Assembly: GCA_021770095.1 (NCBI GenBank)
Contig: JAETRQ010000012.1
Span: 26,781-90,780, forward strand
Reading direction: 5' to 3'
DNA length: 64,000 nucleotides
Source of the DNA: Eubacteriaceae bacterium
GTDB lineage: Bacteria; Bacillota; Clostridia; Oscillospirales; Acutalibacteraceae
In this document: positions 50,670-58,303 of the stretch, piece after piece
How positions within the stretch are numbered: the stretch's first letter is position 1
How the letters are laid out: every line of letters begins with the position of its first letter
Position numbers and translations under genes: made by a program
The notes under the pieces: model-generated
Told to the model about the DNA's origin: nothing
What the model saw: only the letters and a program-made list of their open reading frames with translations
The model's database searches: none

Positions 50670-51905
50670 TTGGAAAGAACAATACTGCATTGTGATATGA
50701 ATAACTTTTATGCCAGCGTGGAGTGTATGTTAAACCCGGAATTAAAAGGACACCCTGTTGCTGTTTGTGGTTCGACTGCAGACAGACATGGAATAGTCCT
50801 TGCCAAGAATTATGAGGCTAAAAAATATAATATTCAGACCGGTGAAGTAGTATGGCAAGCAAAGCAGAAATGCAAGGATTTAATTGTTGTAAATCCACAT
50901 TATGAGCATTATATAAAATACTCAAAATTAGCTCGTGAGATATACAACCGATACACTGATTTGATAGAACCGTTCGGAATGGATGAATGCTGGCTTGATT
51001 GTACAGGCAGTACGCACCTATTCGGAACAGGATATGAAATAGCAGAACAAATCAAAGAAACGATAAAGTTTGAACTTGGATTAACTATATCTGTAGGCGT
51101 ATCATTTAACAAGATTTTTGCAAAGCTTGGTAGTGATATGAAAAAGCCTGATGCAATAACTGTTATAGATAAAGACTCTTTCAAAAAAAAAATATGGCAG
51201 CTCCCTGCTTCTGATTTACTCGGAGTCGGCAGAGCTACCATTAAAAAGTTAAACTATTATGGAATATTTTTTATTGAAGATTTAGCAAAAGCATCCCCTG
51301 ATTTTTTGAAACAACTATTAGGTGTAAATGGTGTTCTTTTATGGAGATATGCTAATGGTACAGAAAATTCATTAGTTACTCCCAATGATTTTGAAGTGCC
51401 TGTAAAAAGTATTGGGCACGGTATAACCACTGTACGAGATTTAGAAAACAATAACGATGTTTGGTGCGTTATATTAGAATTAATACAAGACATTGGCATA
51501 AAGCTACGAGAATACAAAAAGTATGCTTCAGGAATAGCAATTTGTATTAGAAATAACGAATTGCATTTTAAAGAATGGCAGTCCAAACTGCCACAACCAA
51601 CTAACAATTCATTAACTCTTGCTAAAAAGGCATACAAACTTTTCAGCGAGAATTATGATTGGAATTGTGACATTAGATCGGTAACTGTAAGAGCAATCAA
51701 TTTAGTATCTGAATACACGCCCCAACAGATTGATTTGTTTTCCGAAACGCAGAATATTGAGAAGATGGAACGATTGGATGCTGTTGTTGACAAACTCCGA
51801 GAACGCTTTGGCAAAGACATAATTAAAAATGCTGTTCTTTGTCAGGATATTGGAATGAAACCGATGACAGCAAAATTGACCATGCCCACAGGAATGTGCA
51901 GATAG
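50670..51905 (+). CDS. UmuC-like Y-family DNA polymerase
   Basis: The 411-aa protein has HCDMNNFYASVECM at the N-terminus (first catalytic Asp) and PFGMDECWLDCTGS with the second acidic pair, then GVSFNKIFAKLGSDM and a helix-hairpin-helix (LNYYGIFFIEDLAKAS). The C-terminus has QIDLFS, a likely clamp-binding motif. It starts at TTG 50670 after GGAGTTGAG. With the LexA-like repressor upstream it forms a UmuDC-style mutagenesis module. Two small genes follow it closely. Confidence 0.94.
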   Translation: MERTILHCDMNNFYASVECMLNPELKGHPVAVCGSTADRHGIVLAKNYEAKKYNIQTGEVVWQAKQKCKDLIVVNPHYEHYIKYSKLAREIYNRYTDLIEPFGMDECWLDCTGSTHLFGTGYEIAEQIKETIKFELGLTISVGVSFNKIFAKLGSDMKKPDAITVIDKDSFKKKIWQLPASDLLGVGRATIKKLNYYGIFFIEDLAKASPDFLKQLLGVNGVLLWRYANGTENSLVTPNDFEVPVKSIGHGITTVRDLENNNDVWCVILELIQDIGIKLREYKKYASGIAICIRNNELHFKEWQSKLPQPTNNSLTLAKKAYKLFSENYDWNCDIRSVTVRAINLVSEYTPQQIDLFSETQNIEKMERLDAVVDKLRERFGKDIIKNAVLCQDIGMKPMTAKLTMPTGMCR

Positions 51906-51916
51906 GAGTTGAGAAT

Positions 51917-52216
51917 ATGAAAATTAAAAATTTATATGATAAACATCCTTGCGTTGGTGGAAATGGTATACTTGGCTGTCTATATGATAATACTGACGAT
52001 ATAGTTATATTAACAGCTAATGCAGATAATAACTTTTTGTATTATGGTATAGCAGAAAATTCGCTTTTGTTTATTAAACCAACAAAAAAGATAAAAAAAG
52101 ACTCATTAATGGTATATGAGGTAAATGGAAAACCAAAATATAAATTATCATTATCGCCGATTAAAGATGGTAAAATGATTGGCAGAGTAATAATGTGCAT
52201 AAATCAATATGAATAG
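51917..52216 (+). CDS. Small S24-like protein lacking catalytic residues
   Basis: The 99-aa protein resembles only the C-terminal fold of LexA/UmuD proteins in its order of strands (ENSLLFIKPTKKIKKDSLMVYEVNGKPKYKLS, where LexA has the strand pair around the Ser-Lys dyad). No Ser-Met nucleophile or matching Lys is apparent, so it could be a non-cleaving partner. This is a moderate inference. ATG 51917 follows TAGGAG, 11 bases after the polymerase gene. Confidence 0.6.
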   Translation: MKIKNLYDKHPCVGGNGILGCLYDNTDDIVILTANADNNFLYYGIAENSLLFIKPTKKIKKDSLMVYEVNGKPKYKLSLSPIKDGKMIGRVIMCINQYE

Positions 52217-52228
52217 TAGGTGTAGAAA

Positions 52229-52486
52229 TTGGCAAGAAAAGTCTATGTTTCTGTTTTACTCAAGGTTGATACAGAAGGCAATAAGCGACCTTACCGAATA
52301 AAATTTGAAGATGATCCTGTGTATCAGGACTTGGTTTTTCACATCGATAAGGTTATTGATATTCGCAGGGCTGCATCAACAAAAGTAGGCGGAACTGGAA
52401 TTAGATACACTGTTCGTATTGACGGGAAGCAATCATATCTTTTTGAAGATGATGACAAATGGTTTATAGAAGCGAAAGATTGTTGA
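52229..52486 (+). CDS. Small conserved protein downstream of UmuC
   Basis: The 85-aa protein begins ARKVYVSVLLKVDTEGNKRPYRI and is beta-rich. Proteins of this type often follow UmuC-like genes in Firmicutes elements, and I remember them with no assigned function. The start is TTG 52229 after AGGTG. It is 12 bases after the S24-like gene. Confidence 0.75.
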   Translation: MARKVYVSVLLKVDTEGNKRPYRIKFEDDPVYQDLVFHIDKVIDIRRAASTKVGGTGIRYTVRIDGKQSYLFEDDDKWFIEAKDC

Positions 52487-52564
52487 ATCTATTAATTCAG
52501 CATAACATTACAAAGACAAAAGAATTGAATGAAAGAAAAAAGCGTTAATTAAGGAGGTTTTGTT

Positions 52565-52738
52565 ATGCAAGTGAGAACAAACGGAATTAAAGGTGAACGC
52601 CTTTTTGACTGGGATCCTGAAACAAATATAGTAGTGATTGTTAAAAAGAAAATGGTATATCGTGTAAAGTTGTTTAATGAATACAGCGGACAACGATATA
52701 AAATAATTGATAAATATCCAAGAGATTTAAAAATTTAA
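52565..52738 (+). CDS. Small basic protein, 57 aa
   Basis: An ATG with a strong ribosome site (AAGGAGG, 6-7 bases before) opens 57 codons. The product is basic, with KGERLFDWDPETNIVVIVKK and a C-terminal YKIIDKYPRDLKI. I recognise no family. A terminator follows directly, so it ends the polymerase unit. Confidence 0.7.
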   Translation: MQVRTNGIKGERLFDWDPETNIVVIVKKKMVYRVKLFNEYSGQRYKIIDKYPRDLKI

Positions 52739-52753
52739 TACATAGAGCTTATG

Positions 52754-52808
52754 AAGCCGAAAGAATTAATGGACTTAATCCATTGATTTCTTTCGGCTTG
52801 TTTTTTTG
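52754..52808 (+). terminator. Intrinsic terminator
   Basis: AAGCCGAAAGAA pairs with TTCTTTCGGCTT, followed by GTTTTTTT. Confidence 0.9.
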
Positions 52809-53248
52809 GTACAAGTCAATCAGTTTAAACAGCAGGCCCATATACTGTTTTAAATTATACCGATGTGTATTTACACATAATAATAATTTATAACACAAAA
52901 AGACAAATAATAACAATTAGAAATATAAATGTCAAAATTAATACATAAGAGGAGATTTTTTTTCGATTAATTTCTTACATAAAAAGTTTTAAGATAGAAA
53001 GTAAAAATATTAAATTCTAAACTGTCATATTTCTGTGTCAGTTTATGAACAAATTTCAACAGCAAAAAAGAACTTTGGTGAAATCCCAATAAAAAAAAGG
53101 GATAAATCATCAAAGCCTTTCGTGCTGTTCTTTTTTATCCCTTTTTGAAAGGGATAGGCAATGAAGATTAAGTGGCAGCCGTATATGGCTGAGTATCCAT
53201 AATCTCTGAATTTAAAAATCAAGACAATTCAAAATTCGGAGGTTTAGT
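52809..53248 (+). other. AT-rich intergenic region with alternative hairpins
   Basis: The first 240 bases show no clear gene or signal. Then two overlapping inverted repeats appear. AAAAAAGAAC (53064-53073) pairs with GTTCTTTTTT (53127-53136). AAAAAGGGATAAA (53094-53106) pairs with TTTATCCCTTTTT (53134-53146). They share bases 53134-53136, so the full stems exclude each other. GGCAGCC and GGCTG follow near 53172-53188 before the gene at 53249. Confidence 0.5.
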
Positions 53249-53785
53249 ATGAGAAATATAAATAAGAAGTGCGTTGTGCAAAACGCTGAAAATAAAAAAG
53301 ATGTTATTTTGAAAAAGGCAAAAGATGAGGAAAAATCATCAATGTTTGGCATTACTGTTGAACAATTAGTGTCAACATACGATTTTAGTCATGAAAAATA
53401 TGAATCAACTTTGGCAGAAGATATTATTTCGCTATGTCAGGAAAAAGGCATTTATACAGATGGAATCTTTCAGCAAAAGACTTGTGTTTTAAGAAATAAT
53501 TATTGGAATTTGAAGTCAAATAAATTTCATATACCAAAGAAAGATATATTGTTTGCAATCTGCATCGGATTAAAATTGAACATTGAAAAAACGGTGCAGT
53601 TACTGGCTAAGGGGGGATATTCGTTTACATACAACAGTGAGTTTGAACAGAAAAATAGCCTTCCATCCTTTGACAGACTTATTCATGATTGCATCTGTAT
53701 GAGAATTTATGATATTGATGAAATCAATCAATTTTTAATTGATAACGGATACAAAGAAAGACTTGGCAGCAGGACTCTTATATGA
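53249..53785 (+). CDS. Helix-turn-helix-like protein of unknown role, 178 aa
   Basis: The C-terminal 100 residues (FHIPKKDILFAICIGLKLNIEKTVQLLAKGGYSF, then DLIHDC-type helices and IDEINQFLIDNGYKERLGS in content) match a domain I remember at the ends of several Firmicutes proteins, where it resembles an XRE fold. The N-terminal 60 residues are charged and probably disordered. It starts after CGGAGG. The long leader with alternative hairpins suggests attenuation control. Confidence 0.65.
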   Translation: MRNINKKCVVQNAENKKDVILKKAKDEEKSSMFGITVEQLVSTYDFSHEKYESTLAEDIISLCQEKGIYTDGIFQQKTCVLRNNYWNLKSNKFHIPKKDILFAICIGLKLNIEKTVQLLAKGGYSFTYNSEFEQKNSLPSFDRLIHDCICMRIYDIDEINQFLIDNGYKERLGSRTLI

Positions 53786-54332
53786 AAATTTGTGAAAATG
53801 ACTAATGATATATGTTTTGCCTTTTTTCAAAAGGCACGCTGTATTTTGAAATTAATTATACTGAAGTCATTGAAGTGCTAAAGAACATTTCAAGTACCTT
53901 GACAAGTGAATATACCATATAGCAAATACGTTCTCATTATTGTTTCTGACGAACAGGGGCGAGCAGCTGTAGCACGAACAAGAGTCTTACGACTCTTTGC
54001 TTGTTGGCTATGAACTATCGGTGGTTCTGATAGGTATGCGATGACAGATAGTGAGGATAATGATACTTCAGCCCAGCCACAGTCCGAGCGTGATAAAACC
54101 GTCGCAGGCAATGGGGGTTGCTCGGTAGTAACGGAGTGGTGAGATTCCAATGATAAGGTTAACCAGCCTTAGTTTGTTATATGCCCGATGTTGTCAGGGG
54201 TGTCGTGGACAAATATGACATTACGCAAAATAACTTTAAATTATGACGGCACAGGTTTGATTTTTAGTGATAATATGTATTCAATCAACACCTATAACTG
54301 CCTGTGCCGTTATACATACAGGAGGCAGTATA
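53786..54332 (+). ncRNA. Candidate structured RNA or regulatory region
   Basis: This 547-base gap is less AT-rich than its surroundings, and its central part (about 53940-54230) has several stems: AAGAGTC/GACTCTT (53980-53986, 53991-53997) with a TTAC loop, CTATC/GATAG (54015-54019, 54029-54033), and CCGAGC/GCTCGG (54084-54089, 54120-54125). An open frame on the minus strand exists there but has no ribosome site and unusual composition. I cannot assign a known RNA family; strand is uncertain. Confidence 0.4.
54246..54328 (+). promoter_or_regulatory. Alternative hairpins over the MazF ribosome site
   Basis: ACGGCACAGG (54246-54255) pairs perfectly with CCTGTGCCGT (54301-54310). Part of that second strand, CTGCCT (54298-54303), can instead pair with AGGCAG (54323-54328), covering the GGAGG ribosome site. 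The two pairings exclude each other. Confidence 0.6.
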
Positions 54333-54674
54333 ATGAACATAGTTAAGCGTGGTGAAATATACTATGCCGATCTGAGCCCTGTCATTGGCAGTGAGCAGGG
54401 CGGTGTTAGACCGGTTGTAATTATTCAAAACGATAAAGGAAATAAATATAGTCCGACAACGATAGTTGCACCGATTACAAGCAGAAAAAAGGCAAGAATA
54501 CCTACTCATGTGTTAATAGATAATCCTTGTCTTAAATATAAATCTCTTATTCTGCTTGAACAGATACGAATCATTGATAAAACGAGATTAAGAGAGTGTA
54601 TCGGAAAACTTACAAGTGAAGAAATTGAAAGGCTTGACACAGCTGTGGCAGCCAGTTTGAATCTTGATTTATAG
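54333..54674 (+). CDS. MazF/PemK-family toxin-like endoribonuclease
   Basis: The 113-aa protein has the full MazF pattern: [31 protein letters not shown] at the start, TTIVAPITS in the middle and [13 protein letters not shown]. MazF proteins cleave mRNA at short sequences. No MazE-like antitoxin gene is adjacent. Genes of this type are common just before the excisionase in related ICEs, where they may stabilise the element. The ATG at 54333 follows GGAGG within a foldable leader. Confidence 0.92.
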   Translation: MNIVKRGEIYYADLSPVIGSEQGGVRPVVIIQNDKGNKYSPTTIVAPITSRKKARIPTHVLIDNPCLKYKSLILLEQIRIIDKTRLRECIGKLTSEEIERLDTAVAASLNLDL

Positions 54675-54691
54675 GAAGAAGGTATGTGAAT

Positions 54692-54892
54692 ATGAAATAC
54701 AACAGCTATGATGATATGCCGATGTTTCTGTCAATTAAAGATGTGGCAGATACAGTAGGTCTGTCAGTCTCAAGAATATATGATATAGCAAGCACAGATA
54801 AGTCCTTCCCGTGTGTCCTTCTGGGCAGACGAAAAGTAGTGCCGAGAGATGAGTTTAAGGCATGGGTAAAGGCAAGTTCTAAGGGAGTTTAA
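54692..54892 (+). CDS. Excisionase (helix-turn-helix)
   Basis: The 66-aa protein has FLSIKDVADTVGLSVSRIYDI and a wing with GRRKVVPRDEFKAWV, a MerR-like winged helix typical of Xis proteins and helix_turn_helix_17 domains. Xis bends the attachment DNA and directs the integrase to excise. I chose ATG 54692 after GAAGAAGG; GTG 54686 is an alternative. The integrase gene starts 81 bases downstream. Confidence 0.9.
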   Translation: MKYNSYDDMPMFLSIKDVADTVGLSVSRIYDIASTDKSFPCVLLGRRKVVPRDEFKAWVKASSKGV

Positions 54893-54973
54893 TGGTCGTA
54901 GCCAAACAGCCATATTTGTCTGGATATTCAGGAAAAAGTGTGGTATTGTTGGTGTTGCAAAGGAGATGATAAT

Positions 54974-56185
54974 ATGGCAAAAAGAGCCAAAGGAACAGGA
55001 ACATTAAGAAAAAGAAAAGACGGAAGGTGGGAAGGTCGACTTTTTCTCGGAAAGGATGAAAACGGTAAAAACCAATATAAAACCGTTACAAGTATGAAAA
55101 AATCCGAATGTCAGAGAAAACTCGACACCATAATCGAAGAAAACGAGAAAAGAAAACGCAATGAGGAACACCGATACGGTGATTGTGTTAATCCAACCGT
55201 TGAAGAATGGAGTAAAATCTACATTGAAGATTTTTGCAAAGGATATTTAAAACCTAAGACGATATCAGGTTACGAATCAATGATAAAGAATTACATAAAT
55301 CCTTATCTTGGAAAATATCATCTTAGGGATTTAACAAAGCTCATCTGTCAGCAATATATAATGGATATATATGAAAATGGCAGGGTAAACAAGAAAAGAA
55401 AATATGACATCGCTCAAGGCTTAAGTTCAAGAACTGTAAAAGATGTAAAAATAGTTTTACATGCTGTACTTGAAAAAGCCGTAGACGAAGGAATAATAGA
55501 TAAGAATCCTACTGATAAATTAAATATGCCTAAAGACAGGGTAAAAGGAATGAATCCTTTAACGAAAGAACAAAGCAACCGCTTACTTGAAGAAGCCTTC
55601 AATAGCGGTTGCTTTGAATTTTATTACCTTGAACTAACAACAGGATTAAGGCTTGGCGAAATCCTTGCATTGGAGTGGGATGATTTAGATATTAATAAAA
55701 GGACACTCACAATCAACAAACAGGTTCAGAGAATAGACAGTGTATTGCAAACTGAAACACCTAAGACAAAAAACTCAATCAGAACGATAGCAATAAGTTC
55801 GGATTGTGCATCGGCACTTGCGAGATTAAAAATGCGACAGGCAAGAGGTACAACATTAATGTTCCCATCGCCTGAAACAGGAACATACAGAGATCAGAAT
55901 GCAGTAACAAGGAAATTCAAAAGAATGCTGAAAAGAGCAGGATTACCGCAAAGCACACGATTCCACGATTTAAGGCACACATGTGCAACGATAGCACTTG
56001 AGGAAGGTGTAGAGATAAAAGCCTTGTCAAGTATGCTTGGACACTCGGATGTGGCATTCACGATGAACACTTATGTCCATGCAACTAAGAAGCTGAAAAC
56101 AAGTGCAGCAGATAAAATGGAAGCTGCGTTTGAGATAGGATACTCGACAGTGATGAATGCACAGTGTGGTCTTAAGGAGGCTTAA
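54974..56185 (+). CDS. Tyrosine recombinase/integrase
   Basis: The 403-aa protein has an N-terminal AP2-like arm-binding domain (GTGTLRKRKDGRWEGRL), a SAM-like core-binding domain (about residues 60-165) and a catalytic domain with Arg226 (TGLRLGE), His331 and Arg334 (HDLRHTC), His357 (LGHSD) and Tyr367 (NTYVH). It is of the Tn916/phage-type group. It integrates and excises the ICE at an attachment site, here apparently at the tRNA-Arg 3' region. Arm-type repeats lie 1.6 kb downstream. ATG 54974 follows AGGAGA. Confidence 0.97.
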   Translation: MAKRAKGTGTLRKRKDGRWEGRLFLGKDENGKNQYKTVTSMKKSECQRKLDTIIEENEKRKRNEEHRYGDCVNPTVEEWSKIYIEDFCKGYLKPKTISGYESMIKNYINPYLGKYHLRDLTKLICQQYIMDIYENGRVNKKRKYDIAQGLSSRTVKDVKIVLHAVLEKAVDEGIIDKNPTDKLNMPKDRVKGMNPLTKEQSNRLLEEAFNSGCFEFYYLELTTGLRLGEILALEWDDLDINKRTLTINKQVQRIDSVLQTETPKTKNSIRTIAISSDCASALARLKMRQARGTTLMFPSPETGTYRDQNAVTRKFKRMLKRAGLPQSTRFHDLRHTCATIALEEGVEIKALSSMLGHSDVAFTMNTYVHATKKLKTSAADKMEAAFEIGYSTVMNAQCGLKEA

Positions 56186-56212
56186 CCGAAATATGTAGTA
56201 AAATAATTTCTG

Positions 56213-56251
56213 ATATAGTCATTACGATTTATGTAATGACTATATTTTTTT
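56213..56251 (+). terminator. Intrinsic terminator after integrase
   Basis: ATATAGTCATTAC pairs with GTAATGACTATAT, followed by TTTTTT. Confidence 0.93.
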
Positions 56252-56357
56252 AAAATGAAAATTACCTCTAATTTATGTGGCAATCTTAATACTTTTATGA
56301 TAATATATAGATATTAAATATTTATATATATAAATTTTAAATAAAGAGGAGGTAAAA

Positions 56358-57758
56358 ATGGAGACTTATAATAGTTTATCAGAATTAAAAAATTTAGAAG
56401 TTGAAACTTCAGACGAAAAATCATGTTATCGTAATCATACAAAAAGCATTGCAGTTACTATTGCATATTTATTAGGTGTTCAAGAAAATTATATACATAC
56501 AATTGATTCAGATAATGATTCTTGTGAAATTTTATTAGATAATTTGAATTCAAATTATAAAGCAAAAGTTATAAGAAGTTTAAATAATATAAGATCGAAT
56601 ATTATTCTTAATTTTAAATCTACAAGTAAAACTATAAGAATTTCATCATTAGAGTATACTCCAATTTATAAGATGGATATATATAAAGACGATTTTCTTG
56701 TTCTAAAAAATTATGATATAAACATTGTTACAGCAAGGCAAGATTTGAATGAATATTTGATAAATATAAATAAGGAAATATTGAATCATATAGAAGATGT
56801 TCGTTCTTTCTTTCCGGATTGGATAGAATTTAAGTACATAAGAAATATGTTTATTATGCCTAATAATATAAAGGCTGAAATAGAAAAATATCAAAGAAAT
56901 CAGAATTTATATCCGTTCAAACGATATTTTAATTGGAAACATCCACAACCGATGGGAAATATATTAGCAACGGATTCAAAAATTCTTGAAATAATTTACA
57001 GAGATAACGGAACATATTTTAATGAATTAAATAAGGTGTTGGATGCAAGTGATAATGTAAAATTTAATATAAATGAATTTATTAAAAGAGGCGAAAAAAT
57101 TCAAATTCATGTAGATGGAGAGAATTGCGATCCTTATAAATTGGCAGCTATGTTTGATAGTTTACAAGACTTTGAAATACAAAAAATTGACAAAGTAGTT
57201 GTATATTTTGATGAAAGATTTTCAAGCAAAGCATGGATGATGTTAAAACATTTTACTTTTGGTGTAGATGTAGAAACCATACCGGTAAAACGAGTAATTG
57301 AAAACAAATCACTTGTTGACCATAAACTTGTCGCAGGTATATCTAAAGCGGTCTTTAAAGATGGAATTGATTCAATAATACTTGCATCAAGCGATTCTGA
57401 TTTTTGGTCTGTAATAGAAGATGTAGATGCACAATATTTAGTTCTTGCTGAAAGCGACAAATGTGGCTTTGAATTTAAAGATTTGTTGAGAAATCACGAT
57501 ATATTTTATTGCTATATTGATAAATTTAAAGCACCTGAAAAAGATGAATTCTTTGAACTTGTATTTAAATATGAACTTGAAAAATTAATTAAAGAAAGTT
57601 TTTCGATGGCAAATGCAAATGATATGTTGAACGAAGCCGTCACTCAAAGCCGAGCTCAAATTTCCGTTGTGGAAAAAGAAAAAATGTATCATGATATACT
57701 TTCGAATATTAAGTTAACACTTAATCGTGATGGTAATTATTCTGTATTATTACCATAA
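56358..57758 (+). CDS. NYN (PIN-like) domain protein, probable RNase cargo
   Basis: Residues about 248-385 form an NYN domain: IHVDGENCDPYKLAAMF (Asp253), VVVYFDERF, VIENKSLVDHKLVAGISKAVFKDG in content, and LASSDSDFWSVIEDV (about 342-356), with the conserved Asp residues of a metal-dependent nuclease site. The N-terminal 245 residues are AT-rich in coding and not recognised. NYN domains usually cut RNA. Located between integrase and attachment site, a typical spot for cargo or defence genes. The ATG follows AGAGGAGG. Confidence 0.85.
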   Translation: METYNSLSELKNLEVETSDEKSCYRNHTKSIAVTIAYLLGVQENYIHTIDSDNDSCEILLDNLNSNYKAKVIRSLNNIRSNIILNFKSTSKTIRISSLEYTPIYKMDIYKDDFLVLKNYDINIVTARQDLNEYLININKEILNHIEDVRSFFPDWIEFKYIRNMFIMPNNIKAEIEKYQRNQNLYPFKRYFNWKHPQPMGNILATDSKILEIIYRDNGTYFNELNKVLDASDNVKFNINEFIKRGEKIQIHVDGENCDPYKLAAMFDSLQDFEIQKIDKVVVYFDERFSSKAWMMLKHFTFGVDVETIPVKRVIENKSLVDHKLVAGISKAVFKDGIDSIILASSDSDFWSVIEDVDAQYLVLAESDKCGFEFKDLLRNHDIFYCYIDKFKAPEKDEFFELVFKYELEKLIKESFSMANANDMLNEAVTQSRAQISVVEKEKMYHDILSNIKLTLNRDGNYSVLLP

Positions 57759-57778
57759 TTTAATAAGATTATTAAAGA

Positions 57779-57806
57779 AAGCCGTTACAAATTAATGTAA
57801 TGGCTT
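57779..57806 (+). terminator. Weak terminator after NYN gene
   Basis: AAGCCGTTACA pairs with TGTAATGGCTT with a 6-base loop; there is no good T-run. Confidence 0.55.
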
Positions 57807-57825
57807 AAATCTTACTTAAAAATAT

Positions 57826-57978
57826 GTGGTCGTTATTGTGGTCAAAAGTAAATCAGAGCAAAAATATACAATAATTACAGGTTTTATACATTTTATAATT
57901 TAAATAATATAAAACATATATTATATAGAAAATAAGGTCATTTATTGTGGTCAAAATGAAAAATAAGTGGTCGTAAAA
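57826..57978 (+). repeat. Integrase arm-type repeats near right end of ICE
   Basis: GTGGTCG at 57826 and GTGGTCAAAA at 57838 form a pair 12 bases apart. A second set lies at 57936 (GGTCATTTA), 57947 (GTGGTCAAAA) and 57967 (GTGGTCGTAAAA). TTATTGTGGTCAAAA is common to both pairs. Such direct repeats near an attachment site are the usual binding sites of the integrase N-terminal domain. Confidence 0.7.
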
Positions 57979-58003
57979 AATGCCGGCTTGAACATTTAAC
58001 AGA

Positions 58004-58052
58004 CAATAAAAAATCCTTGAAACGCCGTAATATCAACGGTTTCAAGGATTTT
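58004..58052 (-). terminator. Terminator hairpin of tRNA-Arg at ICE border
   Basis: AAAATCCTTGAAAC (58010-58023) pairs with GTTTCAAGGATTTT (58039-58052) over 14 bp. On the minus strand it is followed by TTTTATTG. It stands between the arm repeats and the tRNA and may include the crossover region. Confidence 0.75.
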
Positions 58053-58057
58053 AATAT

Positions 58058-58134
58058 TGGTACGCTGGAAGGGATTCGAACCCCCGACCTTCTGGTTCGT
58101 AGCCAGACACTCTATCCAACTGAGCTACCAGCGC
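58058..58134 (-). tRNA. tRNA-Arg (anticodon ACG)
   Basis: The minus strand gives a complete cloverleaf: acceptor GCGCTGG with CCAGCGT (first pair G-U), D-arm AGCTCAGTTGGATAGAG, anticodon stem TCTGG/CCAGA with loop CTACGAA (anticodon ACG), T-arm with GGTTCGAATCC, and encoded CCA. Its 3' end faces the integrase side, consistent with use as the ICE attachment site. Confidence 0.96.
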
Positions 58135-58184
58135 TTACAAGCTATTAAATTTTTAAATATGCACAATATGCAAAAACGGCTGTT

Positions 58185-58226
58185 TGGTTCGTAGCCAGAC
58201 ACTCTATCCAACTGAGCTACCAGCGC
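58185..58226 (-). repeat. 42-bp duplicate of the tRNA-Arg 5' half
   Basis: The 42 bases are identical to 58093-58134, that is, the tRNA 5' end through the D-arm and anticodon loop to the start of the 3' anticodon strand. The copy lies upstream of the intact gene and cannot form a tRNA. Confidence 0.95.
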
Positions 58227-58303
58227 GAATGCATTAACAAAGCACAATTAATTTTTGTGCTTTGTTAATATACCACATCGTTAAACAAAATGCAATACTT
58301 TTT

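Larger units (their letters stand above)
1..58057. mobile_element. Integrative and conjugative element, Tn1549-like, left end outside window
   Basis: The stretch carries a conjugation apparatus (VirB2-, VirB3-, VirB4- and VirB6-like proteins, an NlpC/P60 hydrolase and a VirD4 coupling protein), a relaxase with an oriT-like region, an excisionase and a tyrosine integrase. It ends beside a tRNA-Arg gene whose 3' end faces the element. Ordinary chromosomal genes follow the tRNA. The exact right boundary is inferred to lie between the integrase arm repeats (57826-57978) and the tRNA 3' end at 58058. The left attachment site is not in view. The gene set matches what is known of Tn1549-type ICEs of gut Clostridia, with about 20 kb of extra cargo between the coupling protein and the integrase. 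Confidence 0.85.

Noticed and set aside
53890..54150. Minus-strand open frame of 86 codons over the candidate RNA
   Set aside because: There is no ribosome site, the composition is odd for this genome, and the frame coincides with stem-rich sequence.
54893..54912. TGGTCGTAGCCAAACAGCC resembling the tRNA-Arg anticodon region as a core attachment site
   Set aside because: The match to TGGTTCGTAGCCAGACA is short and gapped, and it lies between xis and int rather than at an end; chance is likely.
57826..57978. GTGGTC repeats as a CRISPR array
   Set aside because: Repeats are only about 7-15 bases, irregularly spaced, with no Cas genes; integrase arm sites fit better.
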